64,000 nucleotides of DNA from Anisus vortex (GCA_949126835.1 OX421507.1:26100822-26164821), one strand, 5' to 3'. Counted from the stretch's first letter, positions 33,943 to 46,176 are shown. Made by a program: numbers and translations. Notes: generated by a model from the sequence alone, not told the origin.

Positions 33943-35180
33943 AATCAGCTGTAGTGTGATCACAGGTATAATAATAAAACCTATATCGCGATACCTTCCT
34001 ACTTCCTAGCAGGGCACCTGGACACCAATTGACACAAAATAATAATGGAAGTCCGCCAAGCACTTGAAGAAAAAAGAACCAAGGTTACAGTGTAGAATCT
34101 ACACTGTAGATCATGAATAAAACCTCGCATTAAAATGAGTTGTGGGTCGTCCAGGACAGGGCGACATTTCGGATATTCGTCCCTGCTTTATACTCAACTT
34201 TAAATATAATAATAATAATAAAAATCCTTTTTTTAAAAAAAAATAAAGACAATTTAGCACATACAAAAACAACAACACGATTAAGATATTCAGAAAAACA
34301 AGACATTTAGAACACTCATATAATCTATAGTCCAATAACGACATCTATTTTTTAAAATCTATTAAACTAAAGAACTATTGCATAAAATATACACTCAATT
34401 AAAAAATGAAAAGCAGAGATTTACCACATAAAAAGATCAAAACTAGAAATTAACAATATATGTTCTAGGACTTCAAATTTAAAAAAAATTTACATGGATA
34501 TTACAAGTAGGCCAGCATGAGAAAGGTGGAGCAGAAATAAGATTAAATTTCTAAGTCTTGGATTCCAGCCAAATCTTGTTAAACCGGAGAAAAGCTTGTT
34601 CAATCATTTCATAACCCCCCCCCCTCCCAAATATAACTTATTTCTACGATTGATTTCCATGTTTTCTTTGACCGGCCAGACAAAAGACTTATTGACTCGA
34701 CGAGGGCTCCAGAGTAGTGTGACCACGAGTGAACAATTATTTATATATATATAGATAGAGAGATTTACAACATAAATTCCATTTACATAACGATGTCGTT
34801 TCTTTTTTCTTTCCAAACTATACAAGTCCACAGAAATAAGAGTTTTTGTTTGTTTGTATAGGGTACCCTTTAAACACAAACATTGGCCTACATAAAAAGC
34901 GCAACACAGAACATATACTTAAAAAGAGCTCAAAAATTGTACGTTGCGGTAAGACTCTGTAAAACCATAGTCTCATAAACAATGTATAATATGTTCATAA
35001 GCCAACGTGGTAATCCTCCCCCCCCCCCTTCGTGTCCCCTCTTCCCTATTAAAAAAAAACAATCAAATAATTCCACCTCAAGATTATATCCGTGTTCATG
35101 GTTGCATGTTAAATGCGCTCAGAGCTTATGTTATGTTATGAAGATAAAGTGAACCTTAATTCCATCCATAATGTTTAATG
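33943..35180. other. unannotated intronic stretch
   Basis: AT-rich, short simple repeats and a C run at 34616-34624. No gene recognised. Confidence 0.35.
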
Positions 35181-35446
35181 TGGTGGCCAAGCGGCAGCGC
35201 GTTCGTCTGGCGTACAGAAGGTCCTAGGTTCGAATCCTGGTGAAAGCCAAGATTTTTTTTCCGGTCTTGAAGGTGTCCCTAAGTCTACCCAGCTCTCATG
35301 GGTACCTGACATTAAGTTGGTGTGAAAAAATAAAGGCGGCTGAGCATTGTGCTGGCCTCAAAATCCTCTAGTATGCGGTGGCCACAAAAACTGGTGAACG
35401 CTACCTAACCGGCCCTATGCTCCATTTGGTACTTTACTATAACTTT
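35181..35446 (+). mobile_element. SINE-1, nearly full length
   Basis: Head GTGGCCAAGCGGCAGCGCG and AGGTTCGAATCC, then GTCCCTAAGTCTACCCAGC, AAAGGCGGCTGAGCATTGTG, CTCTAGTATGCGGTGGCC and ACTGGTGAACGC, ending CTCCATTTGGTACTTTAC. It is the clearest copy with both pol III boxes. Confidence 0.9.
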
Positions 35447-35892
35447 TAATCCGCTTATATAACCGGTTTGGTTATTTTTGGCTGCTGAAACTTTAGAAAT
35501 GATATCTCTTAAAGTTTTGTATTACTGCTTGGAATGGGAGGACCGTTCAATGATTGTGGAGATTGGCCTTTGTTTATATTTTTTGTTCCCCCGACTTTAA
35601 CTGCTTTCCCAACACCAAAATGTGTTGGCTAAAATTTCTTGTCACGTATATATTTCTGACATTTAAAGTATGCGTCATCGTAGTTGTATTATAACTTTTT
35701 TTTCTCGATATCAATTCCATCTAGCCGCGAATGATACGTGTATATTCGTTAGCGAATGTCATTTGACGCCGGCATGTCCCTATGCGTTAAGTTCTCCATA
35801 TTATGTCAACAAAAGAATGAACGTCACTCACTTCTTGGCAGTTCGACTCTTAAAGCTTAAAGTATGTCGTTTGTTGTTTCGTTCTGTCATCC

Positions 35893-36550
35893 AAAAATCC
35901 CAAAGTTCAACAGTCCAAAAGTCCAAAAATCCAATAGTCTAATTCATTGTACAAAAGTACACTAGTCCAAAAGTACAAAAGTACAATAGTACAATAGTAT
36001 AAAAGTACAATAGTACAATAGTCCAAAAGTACAAAAGTACAAAAGTACAATGGTCCAAAAGTACAATAGTCCAAAAGTACAATAGTACAATAGTCCAATA
36101 GTACAATAGTCCAATAGTACAAAAGTCCAATAGTCAAAAAGTACAATAGTACAATAGTCCAAAAGTGCAATAGTACAATAGTACAAAAGTGCAATAGTCC
36201 AAAAGTACAATAGTACAATAGTACAATAGTACAAAAGTACAATAGTAGAATAGTCCAAAAGTACAATAGTACATTGGTCCAAAAGTACAATAGTACAATA
36301 GTCCAAAAGTACAAAAGTACAATAGAACAATATTACAATAGTCCAAAAGTACAATAGTCCAAAAGTACAATAGTCCAAAAGTACAATAGTACAATAGTCC
36401 AAAAGTACAATAGTCCAAAAGTACAATAGTACAATAGTCCAAAAGTACAATAGTACAATAGTCCGAAAGTACCTAAATCCAATAGTCTAATAGTTTAATA
36501 GTCCAATAGTACAATAGTCCAATAGTCCAATGGCCGAACAGTCCAACAGT
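35893..36550. repeat. 8-bp tandem array, about 80 copies
   Basis: Units AGTACAAT, AGTCCAAA, AGTACAAA and AGTCCAAT alternate irregularly with an 8-bp period. The minus strand is open in several frames because the unit lacks stops, giving Cys/Thr/Ile/Val/Leu/Tyr frames up to 162 codons that repeat every 8 residues; these are not genes. Confidence 0.93.
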
Positions 36551-36599
36551 CAGCTATGCCTATATGTTGAGAAGCAGACAACCACCAACGCATGCCCAC

Positions 36600-36735
36600 T
36601 TTTTGCAGCCTACACAGCTCTGATGGGTTTCTGTAGTAGGCGTAAAGTAAAGGCGGCTGGGCATTGTGCTAGCCGCACAATCCTCTAGTATGCTGTGGTC
36701 ATAGAATTAGAAACTGGTGAACGCTGCTTCGATGA
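36600..36735 (+). mobile_element. SINE-1 3' fragment
   Basis: CAGCTCTGATGGGT, AAAGTAAAGGCGGCTGGGC, CTCTAGTATGCTGTGG and AAACTGGTGAACGCTGCTTC follow the 8-bp array directly. The head is missing. Confidence 0.8.
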
Positions 36736-37277
36736 ACAATGTTTATTTGCCACATAGTACCTAGGTACAATAAAGGCATAGTCAACATATTGCAAGACAG
36801 TTATTGCATTGGTAAATAATATGTTGATCAATAATGAATGATCAATTTGGTCTGAATGATACTTTACTTTGGAAAGTCACCAAGACAAAATTAATATATC
36901 CCCCCAACCCCACCCCTCCGCGATCCATAATTCAAACATAGAAAACAAGAGTTGTTGTTTTTTTTTAAACGGGGAGGGGGGGGGGGTATGCAAATTAAAT
37001 AAAAATCTCATTAACTTTTTTTTTTGTCAGTAGTGCATGGAACCGACAACGTTATTGACCGCGGCACGTCACGGAGCTAGAAAGACACTGCAAGTCATTC
37101 TCGACTGTCTGAGAAGTCCCAACACAACAACACCCCCCTTCTGAGGTCTCGTTATGGGTTGAACAGGTGTACTGGGGTCGTCCTGAGAGCTTCTTTTATC
37201 TGCTTTGACGTAAGCTTTCTCGGTTAATTAAAGCCCGGAAAAAAATCTCCGAAGAACAGTATACGCTTGGCTGATTA
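36736..37277. other. unannotated intronic stretch
   Basis: No gene is supported. A poly-G run lies near 36972-36987. Confidence 0.35.
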
Positions 37278-37279
37278 CG

Positions 37280-37616
37280 CTGTGAAGTATTACTTCACGC
37301 TAAGAAGTATTACTTCACGCTAAGAAGTATTACTTCACGCTAAGAAGTATTACTTCACGCTAAGAAGTATTACTTCACGCTACGAAGTATTACTTCACGC
37401 TACGAAGTATTACTTCACGCTAAGAAGTATTACTTCACGCTACGAAGTATTACTTCACGCTAAGAAGTATTACTTCACGCTACGAAGTATTACTTCACGC
37501 TACGAAGTATTACTTCACGCTAAGAAGTATTACTTCACGCTACGAAGTATTACTTCACGCTACGAAGTATTACTTCACGCTACGAAGTATTACTTCACGC
37601 TACGAAGTATTACTCT
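37280..37616. repeat. 20-bp tandem array with an internal palindrome, 17 copies
   Basis: The unit is GAAGTATTACTTCACGCTAA, with the last two bases AA or AC. Each unit contains GAAGT-ATT-ACTTC, a perfect 5-bp inverted repeat around three bases. Copies are otherwise almost identical, so the array is young or homogenised. It is not a CRISPR, since there are no spacers. Confidence 0.95.
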
Positions 37617-37759
37617 GCGAGTTCATAAATAAAAAAAAAGAGGAATGAAAATGAAACCGAATAGAAAAAAAAACCGAATCTAATATCTTCGAGATAATTT
37701 TTTTTTCTTTTATGTATTCGTCTGCACTTACTATTTATATAATTTATAGGTTTAAAAAT

Positions 37760-37870
37760 CGGTCACTAAAAAATGGAGATTTGTTTTATTCCGTATGCAA
37801 GAATGTATGTGCTATTTTTTTCCCCAATGGGCACTTGGGAATGGGTTTCCAGAACCAGTGAGAATTTACA
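37760..37870 (+). mobile_element. degraded LINE ORF2 C-terminal fragment
   Basis: The translation in broken frames resembles the 428-653 LINE tail: a TATGCAAGAA word (YAR motif), then TGGGAATGGGTTTCCAGAACC (WNGLPEP-like after a frameshift). Confidence 0.4.
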
Positions 37871-38099
37871 TTTATTTGTTTCACACTAAAGTATAACTAT
37901 GCTGTAAAACATCAAAGCTGCTTATGTTGCTTTTATTAATCAAATCTTCTGATAAACAGACTTACATTCTAATTTCAAGATCTTTACATCGTTCAATTCG
38001 ATTTTCAATGGCTTGCGAAAGAGATTACAAAAAAGTAATTAAAGTGTTTTCTGCATGAAACTGAGTGCTATAACAGGATAAAGCTTAGGCTGTTGGGCA

Positions 38100-40087
38100 C
38101 AGTGGCGTAGCTAAGGGAAAGGCGAGGGGGGGCAGACCGCCCCGGGTGACAGCATATGGGGGGTGACACTTTGTCACCTTCAACAAAAATTTTCAGCCAG
38201 ACTTAAGTGTGAAAAAAGTCTGTAATAGTCATGAACAATCAAAGGATCATCTGTCGTGCTTGGAGAAGTAAAAAACACTGGCTTCAGAACTCCAGCTGCA
38301 AACAACCATCGACGCAGCAACCATTTCCCTGGTGGAGAAAGAGAAAAAGAAGTTCAGAGACCATCTGCACAGAGTTTTAGATGTGATACTTTTCCTTGGA
38401 CGACAGAACCTGTCATTTAGAGGACATCGAGAGGATGCGATATCATTAAACAAAGGTAACTTCTTGGCGATATCCTCGAGAAACTAGAAAACGAAGGACT
38501 GGATATTCAGTTATGTCGCGGTCAAGGGTACAATAATGCAGCAAGCATTTCCGGAATCCAAGGTGGTGTGCAACAAAAGATCAAAGACATTAATCCAAAG
38601 GCAATTTTTGTACCTTGTTCCAATCATTCTTTGAAACTTTGTGGCAAACATTCGTTTGTTAACAATCCGTCTTGTGTAACGTTTTTTGGAAGTCTTGAGG
38701 CGCTGTACACTTTTTTTGCTCTGTCGACCCATCGCTGGGATGTACTAGTGAAATACACAGGTCTAACAGTGAAGAGACCGTCCACAACTCGCTGGAGTGC
38801 ACATGCTGATGCAGTGAAGCCAGTGATACAGAAGTTTAACCAGTTTGTGGAAGCCATTGAAGCTCTGTGTGATGAAAGAAAGCGTCGAGACAAGAGGCGC
38901 TGCTCACAATCTGTTCCCAACTATATGCAACTTTTCTTTCATTTCGTTCTTGTTTTTCTGGGGTGACGTTTAACAAGAAGTCGACTTAGCACAGAAGTAC
39001 ATGCAAACACCAGGTATTACTTGCAACCAAACTAAGGGCTCTCAAGGTCTTTTTGGAAGAGCAGTGTACGAAGGTTGTTGACAATGACGTCCAGCAGGCA
39101 CTTGCGAAATGTGTAGAACTTGATATCCCTACAGAGACGAGAATCATAAGAAAGATAAGATTACCAGGAGAAGGGGCAAGAGATGCTGGATTGTCATTGC
39201 AGCAGGAGACCAAGAGAGCAATGTTTGAGTGTCTGGACAGTTTTCATATGGAGTTAGAAACGAAAGAAAAGGCAGTGAACGACATTTTGTTGACTTTTTC
39301 TGCCGTTCAGCCAGACCATATTATTTGTGTTAACGACGAAGAAATACAGTTGTCTGTTACCAAGCTCACAGCCGTGTATGACGATCAGTCTGAAGAAGAC
39401 CTTTGTCTAGAAATAACACGTTTAAGGCGAAACCTACAAGCAGCCGAAATAAACTTGGAGAAAGCCAAGCACTGGACTGTACTGCAATTTCTTCGTTTTA
39501 TTATCAAGTGGGACTTTGTTGAATCATTGCCATAACTTACGCTGACTCTAAGATTCTTTCTGACAATATGTGTTTCTGTGGTATTGTGTGAAAGAATTTT
39601 CTCCAAAATGAAACGTATAAAAAATTACCTCCTGTCAACCATGAGCCAGTGGAGATTGTCGGATCTGGCTGTTCTGTCCATTGAACACAAGCTTACAAGA
39701 CAAATTGATAGTGACGATGTCATTGACCTGTTTGCCACAATGAAAACAAGAAGACATTCCTTCTATGACTATATTGTCGAAGGACATTGTTTTGGTCTGT
39801 GCATTGCCGTGTTTTGCACTTAGATGTTCTGAAAGTGAACAGTTGCATTTTAATTTTAAAAATTTGGATTTGAACTATTTTTTTGTGTGGTATTGGATTC
39901 GGATTTTGTCTTGGATCATACATGTAAGCAGTAACGTAACCGGTCAGTAGACTAAAGAAGAGCCTAGAGGTAGAGTATGTATGGAGATTTAGCTACACCT
40001 AACCATTCCGCATAGGGTCATTTAGGGTCACTGGGGTGACATTTGAACGGACCGCCCCGGGTGACGTTTACCCTAGCTACGCCACTG
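38100..40087 (+). mobile_element. hAT element of ZMYM/DUF4371 type, nested
   Basis: Terminal inverted repeats CAGTGGCGTAGCTA and TAGCTACGCCACTG are perfect over 14 bp, and CCGCCCCGGGTGAC-like subterminal blocks occur at both ends. GTTGGGCA flanks exactly (38092-38099, 40088-40095). It is 1,988 bp and carries a broken transposase, so it is derived from an autonomous element with part of its 5' coding region lost. Confidence 0.93.
38230..39815 (+). pseudogene. hAT transposase relic (DUF4371 / ZMYM1-like), frameshifted
   Basis: Motifs occur in order but in different frames: FLGRQNLSFRGHRED near 38400, then IFVPCSNHSLKLCGKHSF at 38600-38660, STTRWSAHADAVKP near 38800, EKAVNDILLTFSAVQ near 39280, and the C-terminal dimerisation region CERIFSKMKRIKNYLLSTMS at 39590-39650 followed by LSDLAVLSIEH. 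The LSFRGH and PCSNHSLNL-type motifs are characteristic of the DUF4371-containing hAT transposases that also gave ZMYM-type host proteins. At least two frame changes and stops separate the open segments (38568-38966, 39053-39535, 39578-39823), so it is inactive. The N-terminal zinc finger region is not visible. Confidence 0.88.
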
Positions 40088-40155
40088 GTTGGGCACGCTG
40101 AATAAATTAGAATTCCTACTTTGGCAAACTAATATCAAAAGGCTGCCGACACCAG

Positions 40156-40605
40156 GGCTACTACATAGTATAAGTCCATGCAATAATAATATATTATTAT
40201 GTAATATCTTTATATTTTTCTTGGCACTCGATCAGAGTTTAGTTTAGAACTTCAAACGTAAAATGAAATGCTTTGTGATTAATGCTTTTTTTTAAAATAG
40301 TTTTACTACAAACTTATTGCAGCCAAAATCAAATAACAAGAATCTCCTAAGAGCAATAGCAACAGGTCAACGTATTAATGGTGTTTCTTTATATACTGCA
40401 GTAGTAGCGGTGGTGTTCAGTACTCTGTCGCAGTCAGTGTTAAAGTAAATGGTCCGAGTTATGTAGGCCTACAAATATAATCTCTATGTATCCGGCAGTA
40501 TCTTTTCATTTGTTGTGTCCATTGAGGCTAGTAGTCAAGCTGAGTATGGGGGACAGTATAAAAACCTAATAAGTTTATAGACGTTCCTAATAGACTTATA
40601 GATAG
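40156..40605. other. unannotated intronic stretch
   Basis: AT-rich DNA, nothing recognised. Confidence 0.35.
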
Positions 40606-40730
40606 AAGATTATTACGTCAACTAGGCCCAAAACTCCTGCAGGGCGGCAGGGATCGGTCGGCGGCAGGGATAGAATCCGCGACATGTTGGTTGACAGTCC
40701 GGTGAACTAACCGCGGGACCAGCTGGCCTA
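40606..40730 (-). mobile_element. SINE-2 copy
   Basis: The reverse complement reads CGGTTAGTTCACCGGACTGTC, CAACATGTCGCGGATTC (box B altered), then CGGCAGGGATC on this strand corresponding to the early body. The AGATTATTACGTC segment continues the SINE-2 body. Confidence 0.75.
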
Positions 40731-42135
40731 TATAGTCGTTGTAACTAAGTTCTCACGTTTCAAGATCGAATATTCAAAGCCTCGGAGAATACAATACATC
40801 AATAAAAACCTAAACCAAACTATTTATACAAACCTTGAGCTTGAGAACAATATAAACATTAAAAACAAAAGTGGTAAAGAAACACCAGCCTTGTAGTGTA
40901 CATACAATCCGCCTGGCACATAGACCTATCTTCCACAGAAGGCTAACCACTTTACTGTCAACAGACTGCTACATGTGTACAATCTATTCAAGTCAAATGT
41001 ATGCAGCTTATTCAATGAGGAGAACATTAAACACACTTCCACGGAATGCAGTTGTGTGTTTATGTTTTAATGGACTGCGTAGCGATTTGCGGAATGTTTA
41101 TGTGCTTAGTGACGAGTTATCTAAACTTACACATTTGCTTAGACGAATACCGACCCCCCCCCCCTAATTCATTTCTCAATAAAACGTCTTCAATCTAGAC
41201 AATTAATCCATTGATTTTCATTTAAAGGTACCTTTAAAAAAAAACAATAAAAAAAAAACATTTATAATTGTTTGGGATTAACTGCTTTTCTGTGCACTTT
41301 CAAACTCAATTATATACACAAAGGGCGTAGGCGTATGTATTATAAAGGACAATCAATCAATGAACGCTGTCAATACTGTCTACACTCATAATATAAACAT
41401 CAAACCTTATATCGGCTTCGTCTCTGAACACTAGGTAAATATGATGACATAAAGAGGGGAGAAGGGGGCGAACAATGGACCAATTGAAAAATCAAACAAA
41501 CGTTTTAACCAGCAGGGGCGTATGCAAGATGTAGGAGAGGGGGTACATCTGTTTCCATGCTCAATAAATTAATTACATGGCTTTAAAGATACAGTGTTGT
41601 TGTTGTTTTTTTTACAATATACACATAAGATATAGCCAGAGATGCCGAAATACGGTGCTTATAACAGCCTCCCTTTTTTTTACAAATCCAGTTTTCTCTC
41701 ACATAAAATAAAATCTTTTGGGACGCCTAGGTTAAAAATAATCGTTTATTCAAGCACTTTTTTATTCACGAAAACGTTTGTACTTATATATATAGGCCAG
41801 TTTACATAGAGCCAGAACTTTAAATATTTGATAAGCGACGAAGGTGTGTCATATGTAATTGACCGATTTCGAGTCGAAAAAAACAAGAGTAATTGCTCCT
41901 TTGGAGTTTTGGGTGTATACATAACATACCTGGGTACCTGTGCGTATTTCGCCGTAATCGTATGCTTTTGAGACACTCAGTGTAGGGTTGCCATATCTAG
42001 CTGGCACCTCTTCGGGACACTCTGATAGGGGCGTGTAGAAATGAAGTAAAAAAAAGAATACCGTATTTTCTCGATAATGATAACGCTCGATGGCGCTAGA
42101 TCTAGAAGATGCTTGTATCGTGGATACATGCAAGG
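40731..42135. other. unannotated intronic stretch
   Basis: No gene or element recognised. The 98-codon frame at 40871-41167 has no domain signature. Confidence 0.35.
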
Positions 42136-42335
42136 CCATACGCGGGGATGTGTGACCTGCACAATGCCCAGCCGCCTTTACTTTACCCAATTAGTATCAG
42201 GATCCCATCAGAGATGGGTAGATTCAGGGGCACTCTCAAGTCTCAAGTCCCGGAAAAAAATCCACAGCCTGCACCAGGAATCGAATCCAGAACCTTCGGT
42301 TGGCCACTCAAACGCGCTGCCGTCTCGGCCACTTT
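42136..42335 (-). mobile_element. SINE-1 copy
   Basis: The minus strand has a GGCCGAGACGGCAGCGCG head, a GATTCGATTCC box B and the CTACCCATCTCTGATGGG and AAAGGCGGCTGGGCATTGTG body. Slightly diverged. Confidence 0.83.
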
Positions 42336-42496
42336 ACCCGTGAAATACCTGAAAATACGACACTCTTTTCGGATTAAACGTTCTTTTTATCTGTCACGAT
42401 ATGCAGCTTAGAATGAAACGTGGTAGTTGACCTGGAACAAGCACAACTATGGCTTGAGAATAACTGGCATTGCACTAAATTTAACTTAACGCGACT

Positions 42497-43806
42497 GTCA
42501 CGATTCTGGACTCAAATCTTGACTTATTAGCACATGTAGATAGTTAGTAGCGTAGAAGTAAGATCATAGATAGTTAGGATAGGAAGTAGAGAAGTAGCCT
42601 AACGTCATTATCTCTCTCTCTAATTCTCACGTAACTGTATATCCATAGCCACCCTTCATCACACTTTCCTTAACCTTCACTTCTATTATATTAATTCCCC
42701 GACTCAAAGTCTACTAATGAATACGGCCGAAACTGGTACTTAATCTTGGTTGAATGAGTGTGAATGCGATAGTTATATGGAAGTTACAATGTATATATTT
42801 TATCATGTTATATTAATGTATTTATATCATGTCTTAATGTATTAATTCATGTTGCTATTTAACGTAAATGTTGTATGTAGGCATTACGTCACTGGACCCA
42901 AATACTCGACCCCTCGCTTCAACCCACCCCGCTTGCCCCTCCCGCGCTTCCCCCCCTACTTATCTCCCCTTCACCCCTCCAACTCACGAGCGAGCAGCGG
43001 CTTTTTAGTTATTCCTTTTTGTCCCGCTGGTTCCAGGGAATTGACCAGCGGAAGTTTTCGCACATATGTAACACCCCTCACGGAAGACTTGACCACAGAA
43101 CCACTTGACATAGAGACGTCAACCCTCCGTAAGAAAGATGAATCATTCTTCTCTCCCTTGTTCCCCCGTACACTTCGACCCCCCCCCCTCCTCTACACCC
43201 CACCACCCGCGGTTTGGCGGTATAATTTTTTCACCTACCCCCATCCCGTTTTTCCCTCCAATAAGTCATTTCTCTATGCAAATCTATGTTCGAACTGACC
43301 AATGAGAATCACATGTAATTAAATGTAATTAAAGGGTTAACCAACCAAATTGAGCGCGACCACGTGACTCAAGACTCGAGGACGCTATCCCCAAAACATA
43401 GCTTTAGTCTTAGGTTGGCGCTTGAATGATACGCTGTACATTTTCGTCTCGGATATTAGAACCCTTCAGCCCCAAAATAATACTTGTACATCTCGCCTCA
43501 TATGTTATATCACCCCGCATGTTTAGATAGAGATGTCCAGCCAGTAATAAAAGTTTCGCAGTGCAGTTACGTACCTTAATGTTAGGATACATGACATTAC
43601 CGTGCACTTGTGTTAGTTATCACTGTGCCAATTTATTTGTATATTTCACCATTGGATCATTGAAACGATAATAAACGCCATAACTGTAACCAGAGACTTG
43701 CTTGCTTACCAATTAGAACTGTCTGTTGTGTGTGCATTTAACATCATTTAACGTACCGGAGAGAACAAATAAAAATTCCAGGTCAACTACAGCATCGGCG
43801 TAACAT
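42497..43806 (+). mobile_element. possible solo LTR or LTR-like element
   Basis: It starts TGTCACGATTCTGG and ends AGCATCGGCGTAACA, with a CT-rich zone, a CCAAT word (43298), a TATAA word and AATAAA signals (43670, 43768) shortly before the end, an order expected of a gypsy-type LTR. No second copy or clean target duplication is present, so boundaries are uncertain. The 149-codon Pro-rich frame at 42849-43298 falls in the CT-rich part and is unlikely to be a gene. Confidence 0.35.
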
Positions 43807-44079
43807 ACGCCTACGACAACTAGCCATAACAACTCCAAACTCCAGCCACGTCCATGACAGCGACCAACACGTCGACTATTAATTATCGTCTACCCACTTT
43901 AGATGTTAAAAACGGATTCCTCAAAACTAATCTTTTAGCTTTTATATTTCTAAAAGACCAGAAATGGACGACGAGGTTGAAACAAATTGCCAAATACCAG
44001 GAAAAGCCGAAAAGATCCTTTACAGAGTGTTGCCGGAAATAACCGGAAGTTCATGAACAAGCTAACCCCTCACCTTTTG

Positions 44080-44270
44080 AAAAGGTCAGGCCTCATAAAG
44101 ACTTGTAGTGCAGTTGATATAAAGGATTTAGAAATGCACACCATAAATTGTAATAGAAAAATAAGTGAAAAGTGTATGGCTGAAAATGTGATAGAATGTG
44201 TTGTCAGGGGCAACTTGTCCATGTACCAAGTTTCAGCTCGATAGGATGAAGTGAAGCGGGTCAATTAGCC
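44080..44270 (+). repeat. interspersed repeat with a conserved core (copy 2)
   Basis: It shares the AGAATGT.TTGT, CCAAGTTTCAGCTCGAT and GAAGTGAAGCGGGTCAAT modules with 28190-28290. The flanking parts differ, so the shared core is about 95 bp. Confidence 0.5.
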
Positions 44271-45549
44271 TTTTAAAGATTTAGCCATTGACAAATTCAC
44301 AGGGATTTGCGACGTTAACGTAAAGGCTACAGTAGCCTACCCAATGCAATTTGACTTCATTGGAGGGGTAGATAATTATATATCTTCACAAATACATGAC
44401 GTGTATTTAAAAATGCAACGAGTTGTCCTTAAATGATATCATAATTTTATAGGGTCTCAGCGCCATACGCTTTGAGAATCACTGTATTAATTATAACGCC
44501 GTAAATGGACCCCCCCCCCCCCTTGTCTGTGTTTAAACAAACCCCACTTAGGGTGCGCAATAAAACGTACAACTAATAAATAAGGAGGTCAAAGTTTGCG
44601 AATGAAGATGAACTAAATAAAACTATTCTCCCCTTTTGATTTAGCTTATCAGGGAAACACAACTCATACACGTAAATTAATATGTTCAGTCAAGATGACG
44701 CAACTATTCTTTTTTTTAAATTTATATGTGCGTTAAACGGGGGGGGGGGGGGGGGGGGCAGCAAAAGGTAGCCTTGTCGAGGGCGCATTTTTTAGACATA
44801 GATCAGAATAGACCTACGGGCGGTTTCATAATACTTTGAATTCAGTTCTGAATTGATAAATAAACACAAGACAAAATTTGAAACCTTGAATATTTTTCAG
44901 TAAAAAAATAAATAAATAAATAAACAATTTTATATCTTCTTTATCTCTATAAATCTGAAATTCTCAATTATTTCAAGTACACACACAAACACAATAAGTT
45001 GTTTATTTTTAAAATAAATTACACATCAAGAAAACCTGGAGTTGTCTCGATTTACAGATAATTGAACAGTGATGTCCCCTGGGGTGGAGAAAAAGGGGGA
45101 ATGGTTTCTTTTTTTTGTTGTTGTAAAAACAAATGTTATATAATCTATAGAACAAAGAACAAAGTGATTTCAGATGTGCATTTTAATACATCTTATCAGT
45201 GTTGTAATTATAATACAACATTTTAAGTCAGGCGCATTTCAAAGAGTAATGTGTAGCATTAATAGCTTACATTTACCGAATTTAAAGAAGAAAAATGTAG
45301 AACGTAACTTTAGATACAATTGGAATAGTAAGAAAATGTTCTTTCAGGTTTTTACGTAACACAGTGAACAGACTATATCGAAAAAAAACAACTGAAAAAG
45401 AACTTTTAGTTTAACTTTTTTTCTTTCTGCGTGTTATAGTTCAACATGGTAGATTTATTCATACACGCTGTCTTTCTTTCCGATTGGCATTTTGGATATA
45501 AAATGGGCGGCCTGATCAAGTCAGGAAAACTAAGAGACATCATTAAACA
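44271..45549. other. unannotated intronic stretch
   Basis: Contains a C run at 44510-44522, a G run of about 19 at 44740-44758 and an AAAT microsatellite at 44908-44925. No gene recognised. Confidence 0.4.
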
Positions 45550-45618
45550 TTTGATCACGCTGGGTGGATTAGAAATCCTAATTTCGCACACAATTATTTA
45601 AAGTTTCCCGACCCTTGC
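45550..45618. mobile_element. family A hAT right-end fragment
   Basis: CGCTGGGTGGATTAGAAATC then CACACAAT...GTTTCCCGACCCTTG resembles the last 65 bp of family A. The left part is missing. Confidence 0.5.
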
Positions 45619-46176
45619 GACTAAACCATCGTATACAATATTTTGATTTAAAACATTATAATTTTCATTTATAGATTCTGAAATACAACTTTTTTTTTCG
45701 AAACCCTCTTTTTATAGTTGTGCTTCATGCATCTCCATTTTATTTTTTTATTTTTTTTGGGTGGTGGGGGTTGGGGTGGGGGGGGGGGGGAGGGAGATTT
45801 CTCTAGTGCGATCAGCTTTTGGTCTGCGCTACTTCTGGTCCAATTGGTTTGCACCAATCAATTCTAAATCAAACGACCTACCATAAGGTATTATAAGTAT
45901 TAAAAGACCTTCGAACCTTCTAACTATGGTAACTTTTCTTGAAATTGACGAAATTACTAAATCACTGTCGGTCTGCTGCTGAATCTAGCAAAGCTGATTA
46001 AAAAAAAATAACACGTCAAATGTTTATGTTTTATTTTTCTCAGTAATTTGATAGAAATGTAAATATCACCAATTCGAATCGTCATCGTTTACCGACTTCT
46101 AAATATAATAAAAACACATAAAACAAATTTCTTTACCCCCCGGGGTTTCCCCGGGGCTATTTCTAGTTTCTTAATA
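45619..46176. other. unannotated stretch with CCCCGGGG doublet
   Basis: Non-coding. At 46136-46156 CCCCGGGG occurs twice, separated by TTT. A G run lies at 45774-45790. Confidence 0.4.

Larger units (their letters stand above)
37960..40155. mobile_element. family A hAT element, host of a nested hAT
   Basis: Left sequence CGATTTTCAATGGC..GCGA and right sequence CACGCTGAATAAATTAGAA...GGCTGCCGACACCAG belong to one family A miniature element. It is split at GTTGGGCA by the insertion at 38100-40087. Its left terminal repeat has decayed, so the left coordinate is approximate. Confidence 0.65.

Noticed and set aside
35907..36450. Four overlapping minus-strand frames of Cys/Thr/Ile/Val/Leu/Tyr
   Set aside because: They arise from the 8-bp tandem array; the 8-residue periodicity follows from 24 bases.
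37280..37616. CRISPR-like regular repeat array
   Set aside because: Units are directly contiguous with no variable spacers, and the DNA is eukaryotic.
42849..43298. 149-codon Pro-rich frame
   Set aside because: Falls in a pyrimidine-rich, probably LTR-derived region; no domain, splice signal or homology that I recognise.
43600..44042. Coding exon on the plus strand (62 codons at 43854)
   Set aside because: Weak composition, no splice or domain support, and it runs into an interspersed repeat.
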